Assembly (NCBI GenBank): GCA_963716925.1
Contig: CAVQUX010000033.1
Coordinates: forward strand, 62,001 to 126,000
Origin: DAISKN01 sp963716925
GTDB lineage: Bacteria > Acidobacteriota > Vicinamibacteria > Marinacidobacterales > SMYC01
Direction: 5' to 3'
DNA length: 64,000 nt
Every line of letters starts with the position of its first letter. Position 1 is the stretch's first letter. Both the position numbers and the translations under genes were made by a program. Positions 27,872 through 36,581 of this stretch are shown one piece after another. The notes beneath the pieces are model-generated. The model saw only the letters and a list, made by a program, of their open reading frames with translations. It was not told the origin of the DNA and did not search any database.

Positions 27872-30306
27872 CGAAGATAGCCGAGCGAACGCAGACGCTC
27901 TTGGGTTTCCGTTGAGGTCTGCACATCCTGCAGAGCGCCCGCCATCAAGGCGCGCCGGATTGCCACGTTCGTCTCCTTCATCGTTCTCATCAGCAGCTCC
28001 GAACGTTCCACGAGCTCCGGGGCCGGTCGTCCGACACGTTGTTCCTCGGGATCGGCGGCCAGATCGAACGCTACCGCCGATCCGACGCTCCTCGTCCGGA
28101 GAACGTGCCACTGCCGAAAGAAAATGGACGCCCACACCTCCGGGCCATCTTCCCCGTGGAAGTTCGTCAGTTCTTCGGAGAGGGCGATGCGCGGCTCCGA
28201 CTCACGTCCTTCGATGAGCGGAAGAAGCGACCGTCCCTGCAGGAGCAATCCGGTAGCGTCGATTCCCGCGATATCGAGGATGGTCGGCATGACATCCAGG
28301 AGCTGGACGGGCTCGGCCACGCGCGTTCCCTTCCCGATGCGCCCGGGATAGACCATGAACAGAGGCACGTGAAGGACCTCGACGTATCCGGGATCATGGT
28401 GCTCCCATTGGCCGTGCTCGCCGAGGTGCTCGCCGTGATCGGAGACGAAGATGACCAGCGTGTCCTTTAGGAGCTCGAGCCGCTGCAGTTCTTCCAGGAG
28501 GCGCTCGAAATAGTGGTCGTTCACCCGGATCTCGCCATCGTACAGCGCACGCCGACCCTCCATGGTCGGCGTCTCCACCCATTCCGGATCGTGCCAGACG
28601 TCATCTCGCTCCACCGGGGTCGCCCCCGGTGTCAGATCTTCGTACCAGCTGCGGAACTCCGCGGGAGGGTCGTACACTCCGTGAGGATCGATCACGTGGA
28701 TATAGGCGAAGAAGTTGCGCTCCCGCAGCTCTTGCAGCCAACCGAAGAACGGTTCGCCGTAGCTCTCCGCGGCCCCGAGGTTCATGTGAAAGAGTTCCCC
28801 GAAACCCTGGTGCAGGCCGGCGGCCGGTCCCGCGTTGGTGTTCTGGATGAACGACGCGGTCACGAAACCTTGACTGCGCATCACCTCTGCCAGCGTCACA
28901 TATCTCGGCGGCAGCGTCTCGCCGACGACGACGCCCGTCACGCTCGGGTATAGAGACGTCATGAAGCTCGGGCAGGAGGGGCGGGTGGCCGGTGCCTGCG
29001 AGAACGCCCAGTCGAATACGACGCCTCCTGCCGCGAATCGGTCTTTCACCGGGGAAGTGAGGCGCTCGTAGCCATACAGCGACAGATGATCGGCCCGCTC
29101 GGCGTCCTCCAGGACGAGGAGGACGTTGAATGGGGCGCGCCGTCGGCCCGCGAGCGTGGGGTTGCTCCAGAAAGCCACGTTCCCGCGGCGGGACTCCGCC
29201 TCCAGCCGGAGCCCGATCCGCTTCCCGGCCCAGGCCGAGAGGTCGACCTCGGCGTCGACCCACCCTTCGAGCCTCGAGACGGTGTGCGAAAGGACCCGTT
29301 TCTGCCGTCCCTGTTCGGTCAGCGTCACAGAGAAGCGCACCGGATCGTCCTCGAGGACGGACATGCCGAAGCGAAGCGTCGGCACATCATGGGGTATCGA
29401 GACCTCGTACTCGAGCCCGACGTCGGTGTGGGTGTACATCCCCTGCCTCAGCTCGGGCCGGCCCGGAGCGAGGGCGCCGGCGGGGAACCCGCGCGACCAG
29501 AGGAGCGCGCCGAACGTGGTGGGGGCGGGAGCAAAGTAGGTCACGCCCACCGGTGCCGGATAGGCGGCGCGCTGGGAAAGGAGCTGGACGTAATCGAGCT
29601 CGATGTCGCCCTCGCCTCCCTCCGGGAAACGAAGGAAGAGGGTGCGAAGGCGAGAGCCGGGTGGAAGCCCGCTGCGAATGGACGTTTCGGCGTCGAGGTC
29701 ATAAACGTGAAATTCGCCGTCGGGGATCGTCTGCAGCGTCGTGCTGTCGATCTCGATGTTCCGGTTCCCTTTCCAGGCCGTGAGGTCGAACCGGCTCCAG
29801 CCCACGTCCAACGCGGTTGACCCGCGAATTTTCAGGCGGAATCGGATGGAGCCCACGGAGTCCCTCGGAATCCCGGACCGGCTTCGGCAGACTACCTGAT
29901 CGCCCCCGGCGAACTCCATCTTGAGGATGCCATCTTCAGTGATAGCGTCGCCAGTGATAGCGTCGCCCACGACTTGGCAAGGCTCGGCGTCGCTCCCGTC
30001 GAAATCGAATGCGGCCTCGACCGAGGCAGACGCTCGGTCGACTCGTGGCGATCGCGCCTCGACTCTCGCCGACGCAAGATGTTCGTCCAGACGGTAGTAC
30101 TCGCCATTCCAGGAGCTGGGACCGAGCGCCCGCAGCACGGTATCCTGGTCGAACGTCGAGGCCCGTTGCCGGAGCGCCTCCGAGTGCGCGATGAGGTCAT
30201 CCGCCGCGCGCCGGAAGTCGTGGAGATCTCGGGATGGGCGCGTCACGAGCGCCGCTCCCGCAACGACGAGCGACGTGGCCGCGGCGAGGATTGACCACTT
30301 TTGCAT
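27868..30306 (-). CDS. Sulfatase-fold (alkaline phosphatase superfamily) protein, formylglycine Cys absent
   Basis: 812 residues. After an N-terminal signal or anchor, about 370 residues are beta-rich and contain jelly-roll-like pieces. The catalytic domain starts at NVLLVLEDAERADHLSLYGY and includes VIFVSDHGEHLGEHGQWEHH, both metal-binding motifs. At the active site the sulfatase signature C-x-P-S-R is read here as T-R-P-S-C, so the formylglycine Cys is replaced by Thr. This favours phospho- or phosphoethanolamine-type chemistry, in which Thr is the nucleophile, over sulfate ester cleavage. Periplasmic, coupled to the LolA-like gene. Confidence 0.8.
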   Translation of the reverse strand: MQKWSILAAATSLVVAGAALVTRPSRDLHDFRRAADDLIAHSEALRQRASTFDQDTVLRALGPSSWNGEYYRLDEHLASARVEARSPRVDRASASVEAAFDFDGSDAEPCQVVGDAITGDAITEDGILKMEFAGGDQVVCRSRSGIPRDSVGSIRFRLKIRGSTALDVGWSRFDLTAWKGNRNIEIDSTTLQTIPDGEFHVYDLDAETSIRSGLPPGSRLRTLFLRFPEGGEGDIELDYVQLLSQRAAYPAPVGVTYFAPAPTTFGALLWSRGFPAGALAPGRPELRQGMYTHTDVGLEYEVSIPHDVPTLRFGMSVLEDDPVRFSVTLTEQGRQKRVLSHTVSRLEGWVDAEVDLSAWAGKRIGLRLEAESRRGNVAFWSNPTLAGRRRAPFNVLLVLEDAERADHLSLYGYERLTSPVKDRFAAGGVVFDWAFSQAPATRPSCPSFMTSLYPSVTGVVVGETLPPRYVTLAEVMRSQGFVTASFIQNTNAGPAAGLHQGFGELFHMNLGAAESYGEPFFGWLQELRERNFFAYIHVIDPHGVYDPPAEFRSWYEDLTPGATPVERDDVWHDPEWVETPTMEGRRALYDGEIRVNDHYFERLLEELQRLELLKDTLVIFVSDHGEHLGEHGQWEHHDPGYVEVLHVPLFMVYPGRIGKGTRVAEPVQLLDVMPTILDIAGIDATGLLLQGRSLLPLIEGRESEPRIALSEELTNFHGEDGPEVWASIFFRQWHVLRTRSVGSAVAFDLAADPEEQRVGRPAPELVERSELLMRTMKETNVAIRRALMAGALQDVQTSTETQERLRSLGYLR

Positions 30307-30682
30307 AGCTTTCAGTGGCGAAGTCTCGTCCCTGGTGAGGTGGAAGTCAAGAGCCGGCGGAATCGAGCCGGAGGTAGCTCACTTCGAGGATGGGCATCCT
30401 TCCTTCGTGGGCCCGCTTGAGACAGGCCACCATGGCGTCTGAATCCGAGTACTCGCGCCCCCGTAGGTCTTACCACCATGGGCACGTGATGCCGAAGAAG
30501 CGACTCGCGATCGGTCTCCCGATATGAACTGATGTGTCCAGCGAGATTCTCCGTCGTGCAACTGCGATTCGCTTTCCACCGCCTCTGGGATCGGGCGCAG
30601 TCTCTGGCCAAAAAAGGGGGTCGGTGGTAGGATCCCGCAAGCAGATTGCCCCAATGGGGGTCTGTCCAGGTTTGGAGGCATC
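30307..30682. other. 376-bp intergenic region with a possible gene end
   Basis: Separates divergent genes. On the minus strand a frame of about 40 codons ending in TGA at 30349-30347 (AMVACLKRAHEGRMPILEV) looks like the end of a real protein but cannot be assigned. No clear promoter was seen for the lipoprotein at 30683, although GGAGG precedes its ATG. Confidence 0.35.
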
Positions 30683-31903
30683 ATGAACAGCAGGGTATTG
30701 TGCGCTTCGCTGATGGCGATGATGTGCCTCGATTGCGCGGGCGCTCCCGAAAAGGATGTGGAGGTGGAGAATGCTCTGCCCGCCGCCAGCCCCATCGACC
30801 AACCCGTTCCGACCGACCGAACACTGCTTCCTGTTCCGCCCGACCATCCCGTTGGCGTCTTCGGCTTCTCGCGCTACTACTACAACGAGGTGGATGGTGA
30901 GATCGTGCCACTCCTGCTCGAAGGGCCTTCCGGCAAGCAGGTGCGTTGTCAGGACGACGAGTTGCCCTGCTCCTATCTGGAGCTGAAGAAGCTTTACGAA
31001 AGCGGTGCGGAGATCCCGAAGGCGCTCGAGATCTCCCGGGAGGAGCTGGCGACTCTGGTGCACCAGCTCGACTCCCTGTCAGCGACGCTCGCCGGGTTCA
31101 AGTCGATCGACAAGGCCTGCGCGGCGGGGTACCGTCCCAATACGGGCCAGGCGAACAACATGGGCGTTCACATGGGTCGGACCGGTCACCACGGGGCCGA
31201 GAAAACGGAATTCGACCCTGCGAACCCGGACACGCTCCTATTCGCCAAGAAGGGCGGGGAACTCCTCACGCGGGACGAACAAGGCCATTGCGACGGTGAT
31301 CGCTGGGTGGGACCCGACGGCTTTCAGATCGTCGGCGCGGTGTTCAAGCTCCCTCCGACCCCCGAGCATCCCGAGGGCTTCGCCGGACCTTTCGACAATT
31401 GGCACGTCCACTACAACGCTTGCGGCAACCCGCTGCACCAAAACGACGGGAGTCTGCAGGGCTCGAAGGTCCGGTGCGAGGCCGACGGCGGCGTCTTCGT
31501 GGATGAGGCCGACAACTGGATGATCCATGCGTACGCGGTCCCGGACTTCGACAACCCGGCGGGTGTTTTCGCTATGTTCAACCCGAAGATCTGGCCGCTG
31601 GCGCCGAACAGCGGCGATCGGCTAGGACGCGACGGCGACAATGCCGACGCCATGATGGCACCGATCATCAACTTCAGCTTCGGCTCCGTCGAGTCCCGGG
31701 TGGGTCAGACCGTCTACTTCCAAAACCAGGACCTGTTCCCGCACACGGTCACGGCGGGCGTGCCCGGTGACGAGACCGGTGCATTCGACTCGGGACCGCT
31801 CGCGCAAGGTGACGTCTTCCCGGTCACCTACGACAAGCCGGGCGAGTACAAGGTGTTCTGCAGGGTCCACCCCGAAATGAGGGCGACCGTGGTTGTAAGG
31901 TAG
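30683..31903 (+). CDS. Cupredoxin-domain lipoprotein
   Basis: 406 residues. The signal ends at a lipobox-like CLDC, so it is probably a periplasmic lipoprotein. Residues 50-320 form a domain of unknown function with conserved phrases FGFSRYYYNEVDG, CSYLELKKLYES, NMGVHM and DNWHVHYNACG. The last 90 residues are a plastocyanin-like cupredoxin: VYFQNQDLFPHTVTAG, then FCRVHPEM, giving His, Cys, His and Met ligands for type 1 copper. The role may be electron transfer or copper delivery to the periplasmic dehydrogenases. A paralog at 49953 lacks the cupredoxin part, and a stand-alone degraded cupredoxin is at 55515. Confidence 0.8.
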   Translation: MNSRVLCASLMAMMCLDCAGAPEKDVEVENALPAASPIDQPVPTDRTLLPVPPDHPVGVFGFSRYYYNEVDGEIVPLLLEGPSGKQVRCQDDELPCSYLELKKLYESGAEIPKALEISREELATLVHQLDSLSATLAGFKSIDKACAAGYRPNTGQANNMGVHMGRTGHHGAEKTEFDPANPDTLLFAKKGGELLTRDEQGHCDGDRWVGPDGFQIVGAVFKLPPTPEHPEGFAGPFDNWHVHYNACGNPLHQNDGSLQGSKVRCEADGGVFVDEADNWMIHAYAVPDFDNPAGVFAMFNPKIWPLAPNSGDRLGRDGDNADAMMAPIINFSFGSVESRVGQTVYFQNQDLFPHTVTAGVPGDETGAFDSGPLAQGDVFPVTYDKPGEYKVFCRVHPEMRATVVVR

Positions 31904-32301
31904 AGCGGGATCAGCAACCAACCGCTTCCCCGAGTTCCGACGCAACCGTCTCCGGGCGCCCTCTCCTCTTCATCCGTTTCGCGCAGGTACGCCACGGCCT
32001 TCTATCGTAGAGGTTCCGAGAATCGAAGGCTCCCACCCGAACGTTCTCCACGAGGGCGGGGCGAGGATTTCACTCACGATCTGCGCTATCCAGGCATCGC
32101 CAGCGCAGGTTGGCGCAGACGGAGGGACCGTCTTGCAGTGGTTCGGACGAGGAACAGCCCTAAACGCTCGGCACACCGAGCTGCGGAGCCGTGGAGGGCG
32201 AGATAGTTAGAAGAACGATATAGCGTTGCAAGCGTGGGCGTGAAGGGTGGGTATCGCCGCAGCCAGGTTCCGCAGCCGCGATATCTCTCCTGCTCCGAAC
32301 T
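31904..32301. other. 398-bp region between convergent genes
   Basis: No gene, promoter or clear terminator hairpin is visible between the cupredoxin lipoprotein and the rSAM gene that ends at 32302. Confidence 0.4.
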
Positions 32302-33936
32302 CTAGGTGGAAGGGGCGGGCGAATTTTCCGTCAGTCTTTGGATCCGCTGGCGAAAAGTAGCTACCGGAAGCTCGTAAAGTCCTCGTATCACCTCTATCGG
32401 ATCCGCCTGCACCAGATGGTAGGCCAGCGTATCCCGGTCCCCTTGCTGAAGAGTCGTTTGGCTCACGTCGTTCACTTTTTCCGTAAAACTCCTTCTTTCT
32501 TCCGCATTGACCCCTTCTAACGCGGAAACGACTTGGGAGATGGTGGCCAGGTATAGCTGGATGAATTGGTCGGCACCGTGTTTCCGGAGAAATATTCTCG
32601 AAACCACCGCGAAATCAACCATCGTCGCTTGCAAGAGTCCCCGATAGTCCTCCTGGTCGACCTCCGGGATCGACAGCACTTTATCCAAGACGCAGCGGTG
32701 AAAGTCCTCCCGAAAATGCAGGCGCTCATATTTGCCAATCGCCTGCCAGAACTCCGGGAACACTTCATCGAACTTCTCTCTTCTGTAACTATCTCCGCGT
32801 CGTACCTTGTCGAAGAACCCCGAAAGGTTCAACTGAACGAACCAGTCAGGGAGAAACGAACCTTCATAGAGATAGTTGGCAATCGCCTTTTCGATCCGGA
32901 GCTTCTCTTCCTCGGTGTCGGGTCCCCAGTCAAAATCCATGGTGCGTATCGCTTCCAGTTTTTGAGCCACCGTGTCTTTTACGTGCTTCGGAAGCGTACG
33001 GACGCAGAACATCGAAGGGTGGGTCAAGAAGTTCACCACCACCCGCATACTTGGGAAGGCGTGACTCAGCCACCGAAAGTATTCATCCAGATAGAAAATA
33101 TTGAAATTGCTAACGGTCACGGAGATCTTGTATTCGATGCGATCCTCGCTCCAGAATCCACCGTGCCGGGTGTATTCTCGGATGTTGTCGATCACGGGTT
33201 GCCACTTGGCTCCCTTGCGCTGATACTCAAACCTCGGGCCGATGTCATCTATACTGAAGATGAAATACACCTTGTGGAAGTGTTGCAGCAATCGGACCAG
33301 CTCTTCACTGTAAATCGTGCCGTTGGTATTCGTGAATAGACTGATTCCTTTGCTGTAGCCCCCTTCGATTGCCAGGTTCAAGAGCTCCTTGTACTCTTTC
33401 AGCAGCAGCGGTTCTCCCCCCACGATATTGAGCTCTTTCAGATTCGGCAGCCAGGCGCGGAAGAAATCCACGTTGTCCGCGGTCAAATTGTTATGAACGC
33501 CTTCGATGATTCCCAGCGTTTCCTTGGCTTCACTGATCCAACGGCTGGAATTATACGGGCCACAGATTCGACATTTGAGATTACATAAATTGGAAGGGTA
33601 AAGCTCCAATCGCAGAGGCTGCTCCGGTTGGGAAAGTGGTTCCCCGGCGATTTTGTGAAGACTGTCCAACCTCATGGATTGGACCCCAGCCGCTTCTTCT
33701 TCCCAGCAGATCCGGCACCCGGCGGGCTTCTTCCCCTCCAGAAACTCGCTGCGAAGGGCCTTCAGAGAGTCCGCGTTCCACGCGTCTTCGAGATTATGAT
33801 CGGAAGCGTTCAAGGTTTTGCCGTTCTGGGTGATATCGTGTGCGTACTTGCAGCAAGGGCTATAAGCGCCATCGGCCTTCATCATCAAGCTGGAGAAAGC
33901 GTAATAGCAGAGGTGAGTGGTCCGGCTGTTGCTCAT
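32302..33936 (-). CDS. N-terminal twitch radical SAM protein with helical C-terminal extension
   Basis: 544 residues from ATG 33936 (GTG at 33951 is also possible). Twitch cysteines C10, C28 and C29 and GCRICWEEE are followed by the rSAM motif CNLKCRIC and NIVGGEPLLL. The last 200 residues are helical and unlike the jelly-roll or TPR tails of the relatives. Base composition is visibly more AT-rich than in its neighbours, a hint of separate origin. A promoter lies about 100 bp upstream. A short piece of a related gene start is at 57856. Confidence 0.85.
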   Translation of the reverse strand: MSNSRTTHLCYYAFSSLMMKADGAYSPCCKYAHDITQNGKTLNASDHNLEDAWNADSLKALRSEFLEGKKPAGCRICWEEEAAGVQSMRLDSLHKIAGEPLSQPEQPLRLELYPSNLCNLKCRICGPYNSSRWISEAKETLGIIEGVHNNLTADNVDFFRAWLPNLKELNIVGGEPLLLKEYKELLNLAIEGGYSKGISLFTNTNGTIYSEELVRLLQHFHKVYFIFSIDDIGPRFEYQRKGAKWQPVIDNIREYTRHGGFWSEDRIEYKISVTVSNFNIFYLDEYFRWLSHAFPSMRVVVNFLTHPSMFCVRTLPKHVKDTVAQKLEAIRTMDFDWGPDTEEEKLRIEKAIANYLYEGSFLPDWFVQLNLSGFFDKVRRGDSYRREKFDEVFPEFWQAIGKYERLHFREDFHRCVLDKVLSIPEVDQEDYRGLLQATMVDFAVVSRIFLRKHGADQFIQLYLATISQVVSALEGVNAEERRSFTEKVNDVSQTTLQQGDRDTLAYHLVQADPIEVIRGLYELPVATFRQRIQRLTENSPAPST

Positions 33937-34039
33937 GGTTCGTGCGATCACGCCCGCGCACTTGCGGCAACTCGCGATGGAGCACCCTCGGTGACCATGT
34001 TGAAAACGGGACGCGTGTCGCCGCGAGCCACGCCAACTG

Positions 34040-34069
34040 AGCGTAGGCCAGCTCCCTGACCGCTGTCAA
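34040..34069 (-). promoter_or_regulatory. Sigma70-type promoter of N-twitch rSAM gene
   Basis: Minus-strand TTGACA (34069-34064), 18 bp, TACGCT (34045-34040). It is nearly identical, spacer included, to the promoter at 5402-5431 upstream of another N-twitch rSAM gene. Confidence 0.65.
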
Positions 34070-34092
34070 CCCGAGCCGAGAGGTAAGAGCCC

Positions 34093-34317
34093 CTATCCTG
34101 CCTGCGTCGGAGGAGAGTCTCCCGATATCCCTTGAACCTCCAGCCCCAGCTCGATCAAGAAATGCTCGAGGAGGTCGATGACGTCGAGACCGGGCTCGTC
34201 ACAAAGCTGGTCGACCAACGACGGCATGACGCGACGACGGTCATTATCGAGCTGGCCGGCTTCGATGACTTCCACGCAGAGATTGACCGCGACTGCGCCA
34301 GCGGCCGGGTGGCTCAC
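34093..34317 (-). CDS. Acyl-carrier-protein-like protein lacking the serine
   Basis: 74 residues from a GTG that overlaps the P450 stop codon (GTGA), a good sign of a real coupled gene. Length and pattern fit an acyl carrier protein: LVDQLCDEPGLDVIDLLEHF, then LIELGLEV, aligns with the helix carrying the usual DSLD motif. The phosphopantetheine-bearing Ser is Gly here (PGLD), so it could not carry a 4'-phosphopantetheine arm. It may be a non-modified scaffold, a decayed ACP, or an unrelated helical protein. Confidence 0.5.
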   Translation of the reverse strand: MSHPAAGAVAVNLCVEVIEAGQLDNDRRRVMPSLVDQLCDEPGLDVIDLLEHFLIELGLEVQGISGDSPPTQAG

Positions 34318-35492
34318 TTCTCGAATGCGATCCAAAGCTCCGACAGGCCGCGGAGCGAGTGGTGCCGTCGAAACTCCGGCTCGCGCGCGAGACGCAAGCG
34401 CCTCAACGAGGCCAGAGCCGCGATCGCGCACCGACCTTCCAAAGATGCGAGCGCCGCGCCGAGGCAGAAGTGGATGCCATTTCCGTAGGAAAGGTGCTTA
34501 TTGTCTCCACGCGCCAGATCGAGCCTGGCGGGAGCCTCGAAGCGGCTCGGGTCACGGTTGGCGGCCCCAATCAGAACCGCGACCCGGTCGCCTTCGACCA
34601 TCCGGCATGCCCGGGTCGAGAAATCTTTCCGAACGACGCGATTCACCATCTGAACGGGGCTATCGAACCGAAGGAGCTCGTCTATGGCACTGCCGATGAG
34701 CGAGGGGTTCCTCCGCAGCCGCGCGAACTCCTCGGGGTGCTTCAAGAGTGCGAGGAGGCCGTTGCCGATCAGGTTCGCCGAGGTCTCGTGCCCCGCGAAC
34801 ATGAGAAGCGTGCACACCCCGACTATTTCCTCGACGCTGAGTCGCGCGTCGCCGTCACGTTCGGCGACGAGCCGGGTCACCAGATCGCCATCCAGAGGCT
34901 CGGCCGCACGGCGTGCGGCGAGCTCGCAGAAATAGTCGCTGAATTCGGCTGCGGCGCGAGCCGCACCAGCCCTTGCATCCTCGCTGGCCGCCGCCGACGT
35001 GCCAGCCACCAAGTCGTCGGCAAGTTTCTTGAACCAACCACCCTCGGACGGAGGAACACGGAGCAACTGAACGATGACGTCGACAGGAAGCGGCCGCGCG
35101 AGACTTTGCATGATGTCGACTTCGCCCTCGCCTGGCAAAGACTCGAGCATCTCTTTCGTCGTTGTTTCGATCGCAGTGTGCATTCTCCGAACGACCGACG
35201 GAGTAAATGCGCCGTGCACCAGGGCTCGGAGTCGGGTATGGTCCGGCGGATTCCGAAGCACCATCCAGTGCTTCTGTAGCTCGAACAAAGGCTCGAGCCC
35301 GGGGGGAGCTTGCCCGACCTCTTGCTGGCCAAGATGATCGTGGTCCAGCAGTGCGTCACGGCAGTCAGCGTAGGATGAGAGCACCCAGAAGCCGCGGTCG
35401 CAGACCGGGCCCAGCGCGCGCAGATCGTCGTAGAACGGATACGGGTTCGCGGAAACTGTCGGAAGCGAAAGAAACAGCTCAATCAATTGCAT
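34314..35492 (-). CDS. Cytochrome P450
   Basis: 392 residues, the usual size for a soluble bacterial P450. The I-helix motif AGHETS, the ExxR motif in DELLRF, and the haem loop LSYGNGIHFCLGAALASLEG with Cys343 as axial ligand are all present. It needs an external ferredoxin system, which is not in the window. It lies 39 bp after a methyltransferase and is coupled to the ACP-like gene, suggesting tailoring of a small molecule or carrier-bound substrate. Confidence 0.92.
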   Translation of the reverse strand: MQLIELFLSLPTVSANPYPFYDDLRALGPVCDRGFWVLSSYADCRDALLDHDHLGQQEVGQAPPGLEPLFELQKHWMVLRNPPDHTRLRALVHGAFTPSVVRRMHTAIETTTKEMLESLPGEGEVDIMQSLARPLPVDVIVQLLRVPPSEGGWFKKLADDLVAGTSAAASEDARAGAARAAAEFSDYFCELAARRAAEPLDGDLVTRLVAERDGDARLSVEEIVGVCTLLMFAGHETSANLIGNGLLALLKHPEEFARLRRNPSLIGSAIDELLRFDSPVQMVNRVVRKDFSTRACRMVEGDRVAVLIGAANRDPSRFEAPARLDLARGDNKHLSYGNGIHFCLGAALASLEGRCAIAALASLRRLRLAREPEFRRHHSLRGLSELWIAFEK

Positions 35493-35531
35493 CCGCGCAC
35501 CTGCGCCATCAACCTGGGTGGCCGGAAGCTC

Positions 35532-36284
35532 TCATCGGTCGGCGCTGACGATTACGTAGTGCTTTACCGCGGCTCGCAGCGCCCGGAAGTGCTCCACCGC
35601 CCCGGAGTCTCCCCGTGCGGCAGACTTCCGCTCCAAGTACGAGCAGTAGGATCTCCAGCATCGATCCGTAACGTCGCGAATCCTGGGGTTTGCGAATCCT
35701 GAGTCGCGCCAGATCGCTGCGTACGCGTCGAGGTCCTCCAGCTCGTTGTCCGCCGGCAGCATCCATTCACCAATGGCCGACGGTTTGCTCGGTATCAGGT
35801 CCGTCATTGCGATGCTCCCGCCCCGTCGGAGCACCCGATGGGCCTCGCGGAGAAACCTCGCCCGCGTACGAAAGTGGAACGCCGCTTCGACGGACAGGAC
35901 CCGGTCGAAGGATCCTTCGCTGAACTGAAGTGAAGCGGCGTCCATCACTTCGAAGGAAAGATCGGGGTAGCGAGATCGGCAGTGCTGGACCTGCCTCTCC
36001 GACAGGTTGATTCCGAAGATTCGCGCGGCGTCGTAGAAGCGTGTCAGATAGGCCGTTACCGCGCCGAGGCCGCAGCCTACGTCGAGGATCCTGCCCGCAT
36101 GCGAAGGGAACTCGGAAAGGACCGCTTCCACCAGGCGCTCACAGGCGGAAACGGGCTCGGAAACGCCCTCCGACCAGTAGCCAACGTTGAAATAGTCAGT
36201 GGTGGCGTAAGGCCTTCGGGCCTCGGGATCGAAGATCAGCTCGTCGTACTGCTGGATGAATCGAGCAGAATCTGCGCTGGCCAT
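35532..36284 (-). CDS. SAM-dependent methyltransferase, class I
   Basis: 250 residues with the AdoMet-binding loop ILDVGCGLGAVTAYL, the acidic end of strand 2 (FGINLSE), and VMDAASLQF followed by SFDRVLSVEAAFHF. These phrases resemble natural-product C/O/N-methyltransferases of the UbiE/RebM type. It is the first gene of an operon with P450 and ACP-like genes. A weak minus-strand promoter (TTGTAA, 16 bp, TAGACT) may lie at 36422-36395. Confidence 0.85.
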   Translation of the reverse strand: MASADSARFIQQYDELIFDPEARRPYATTDYFNVGYWSEGVSEPVSACERLVEAVLSEFPSHAGRILDVGCGLGAVTAYLTRFYDAARIFGINLSERQVQHCRSRYPDLSFEVMDAASLQFSEGSFDRVLSVEAAFHFRTRARFLREAHRVLRRGGSIAMTDLIPSKPSAIGEWMLPADNELEDLDAYAAIWRDSGFANPRIRDVTDRCWRSYCSYLERKSAARGDSGAVEHFRALRAAVKHYVIVSADR

Positions 36285-36581
36285 GGCATGGGTTTGGATA
36301 TGGCACTCAACCGAAACCGCTTACCCCCCACTCGCATCGCCGCTGCCGTGTAGAGGAAGTATGCTCCTGCAGTGACGAGTGTGCGTGCCGCGGTAGTCTA
36401 CTGAATCGTTCGAAAATTACAAGCGAGTTGTCGGCTGAGGGGCACGTCAGCCACGCGAGGCAGCCCGTGGTGGTTGCAGTTGCGGCGATCGCTCCTGACG
36501 GCTGTGTCGCTGAGTTCAGGCCCACGCTGGCGAACCCAGGGGATCCACCACCCAGCCGATGGGCGAGCCCACCAACGCGTT

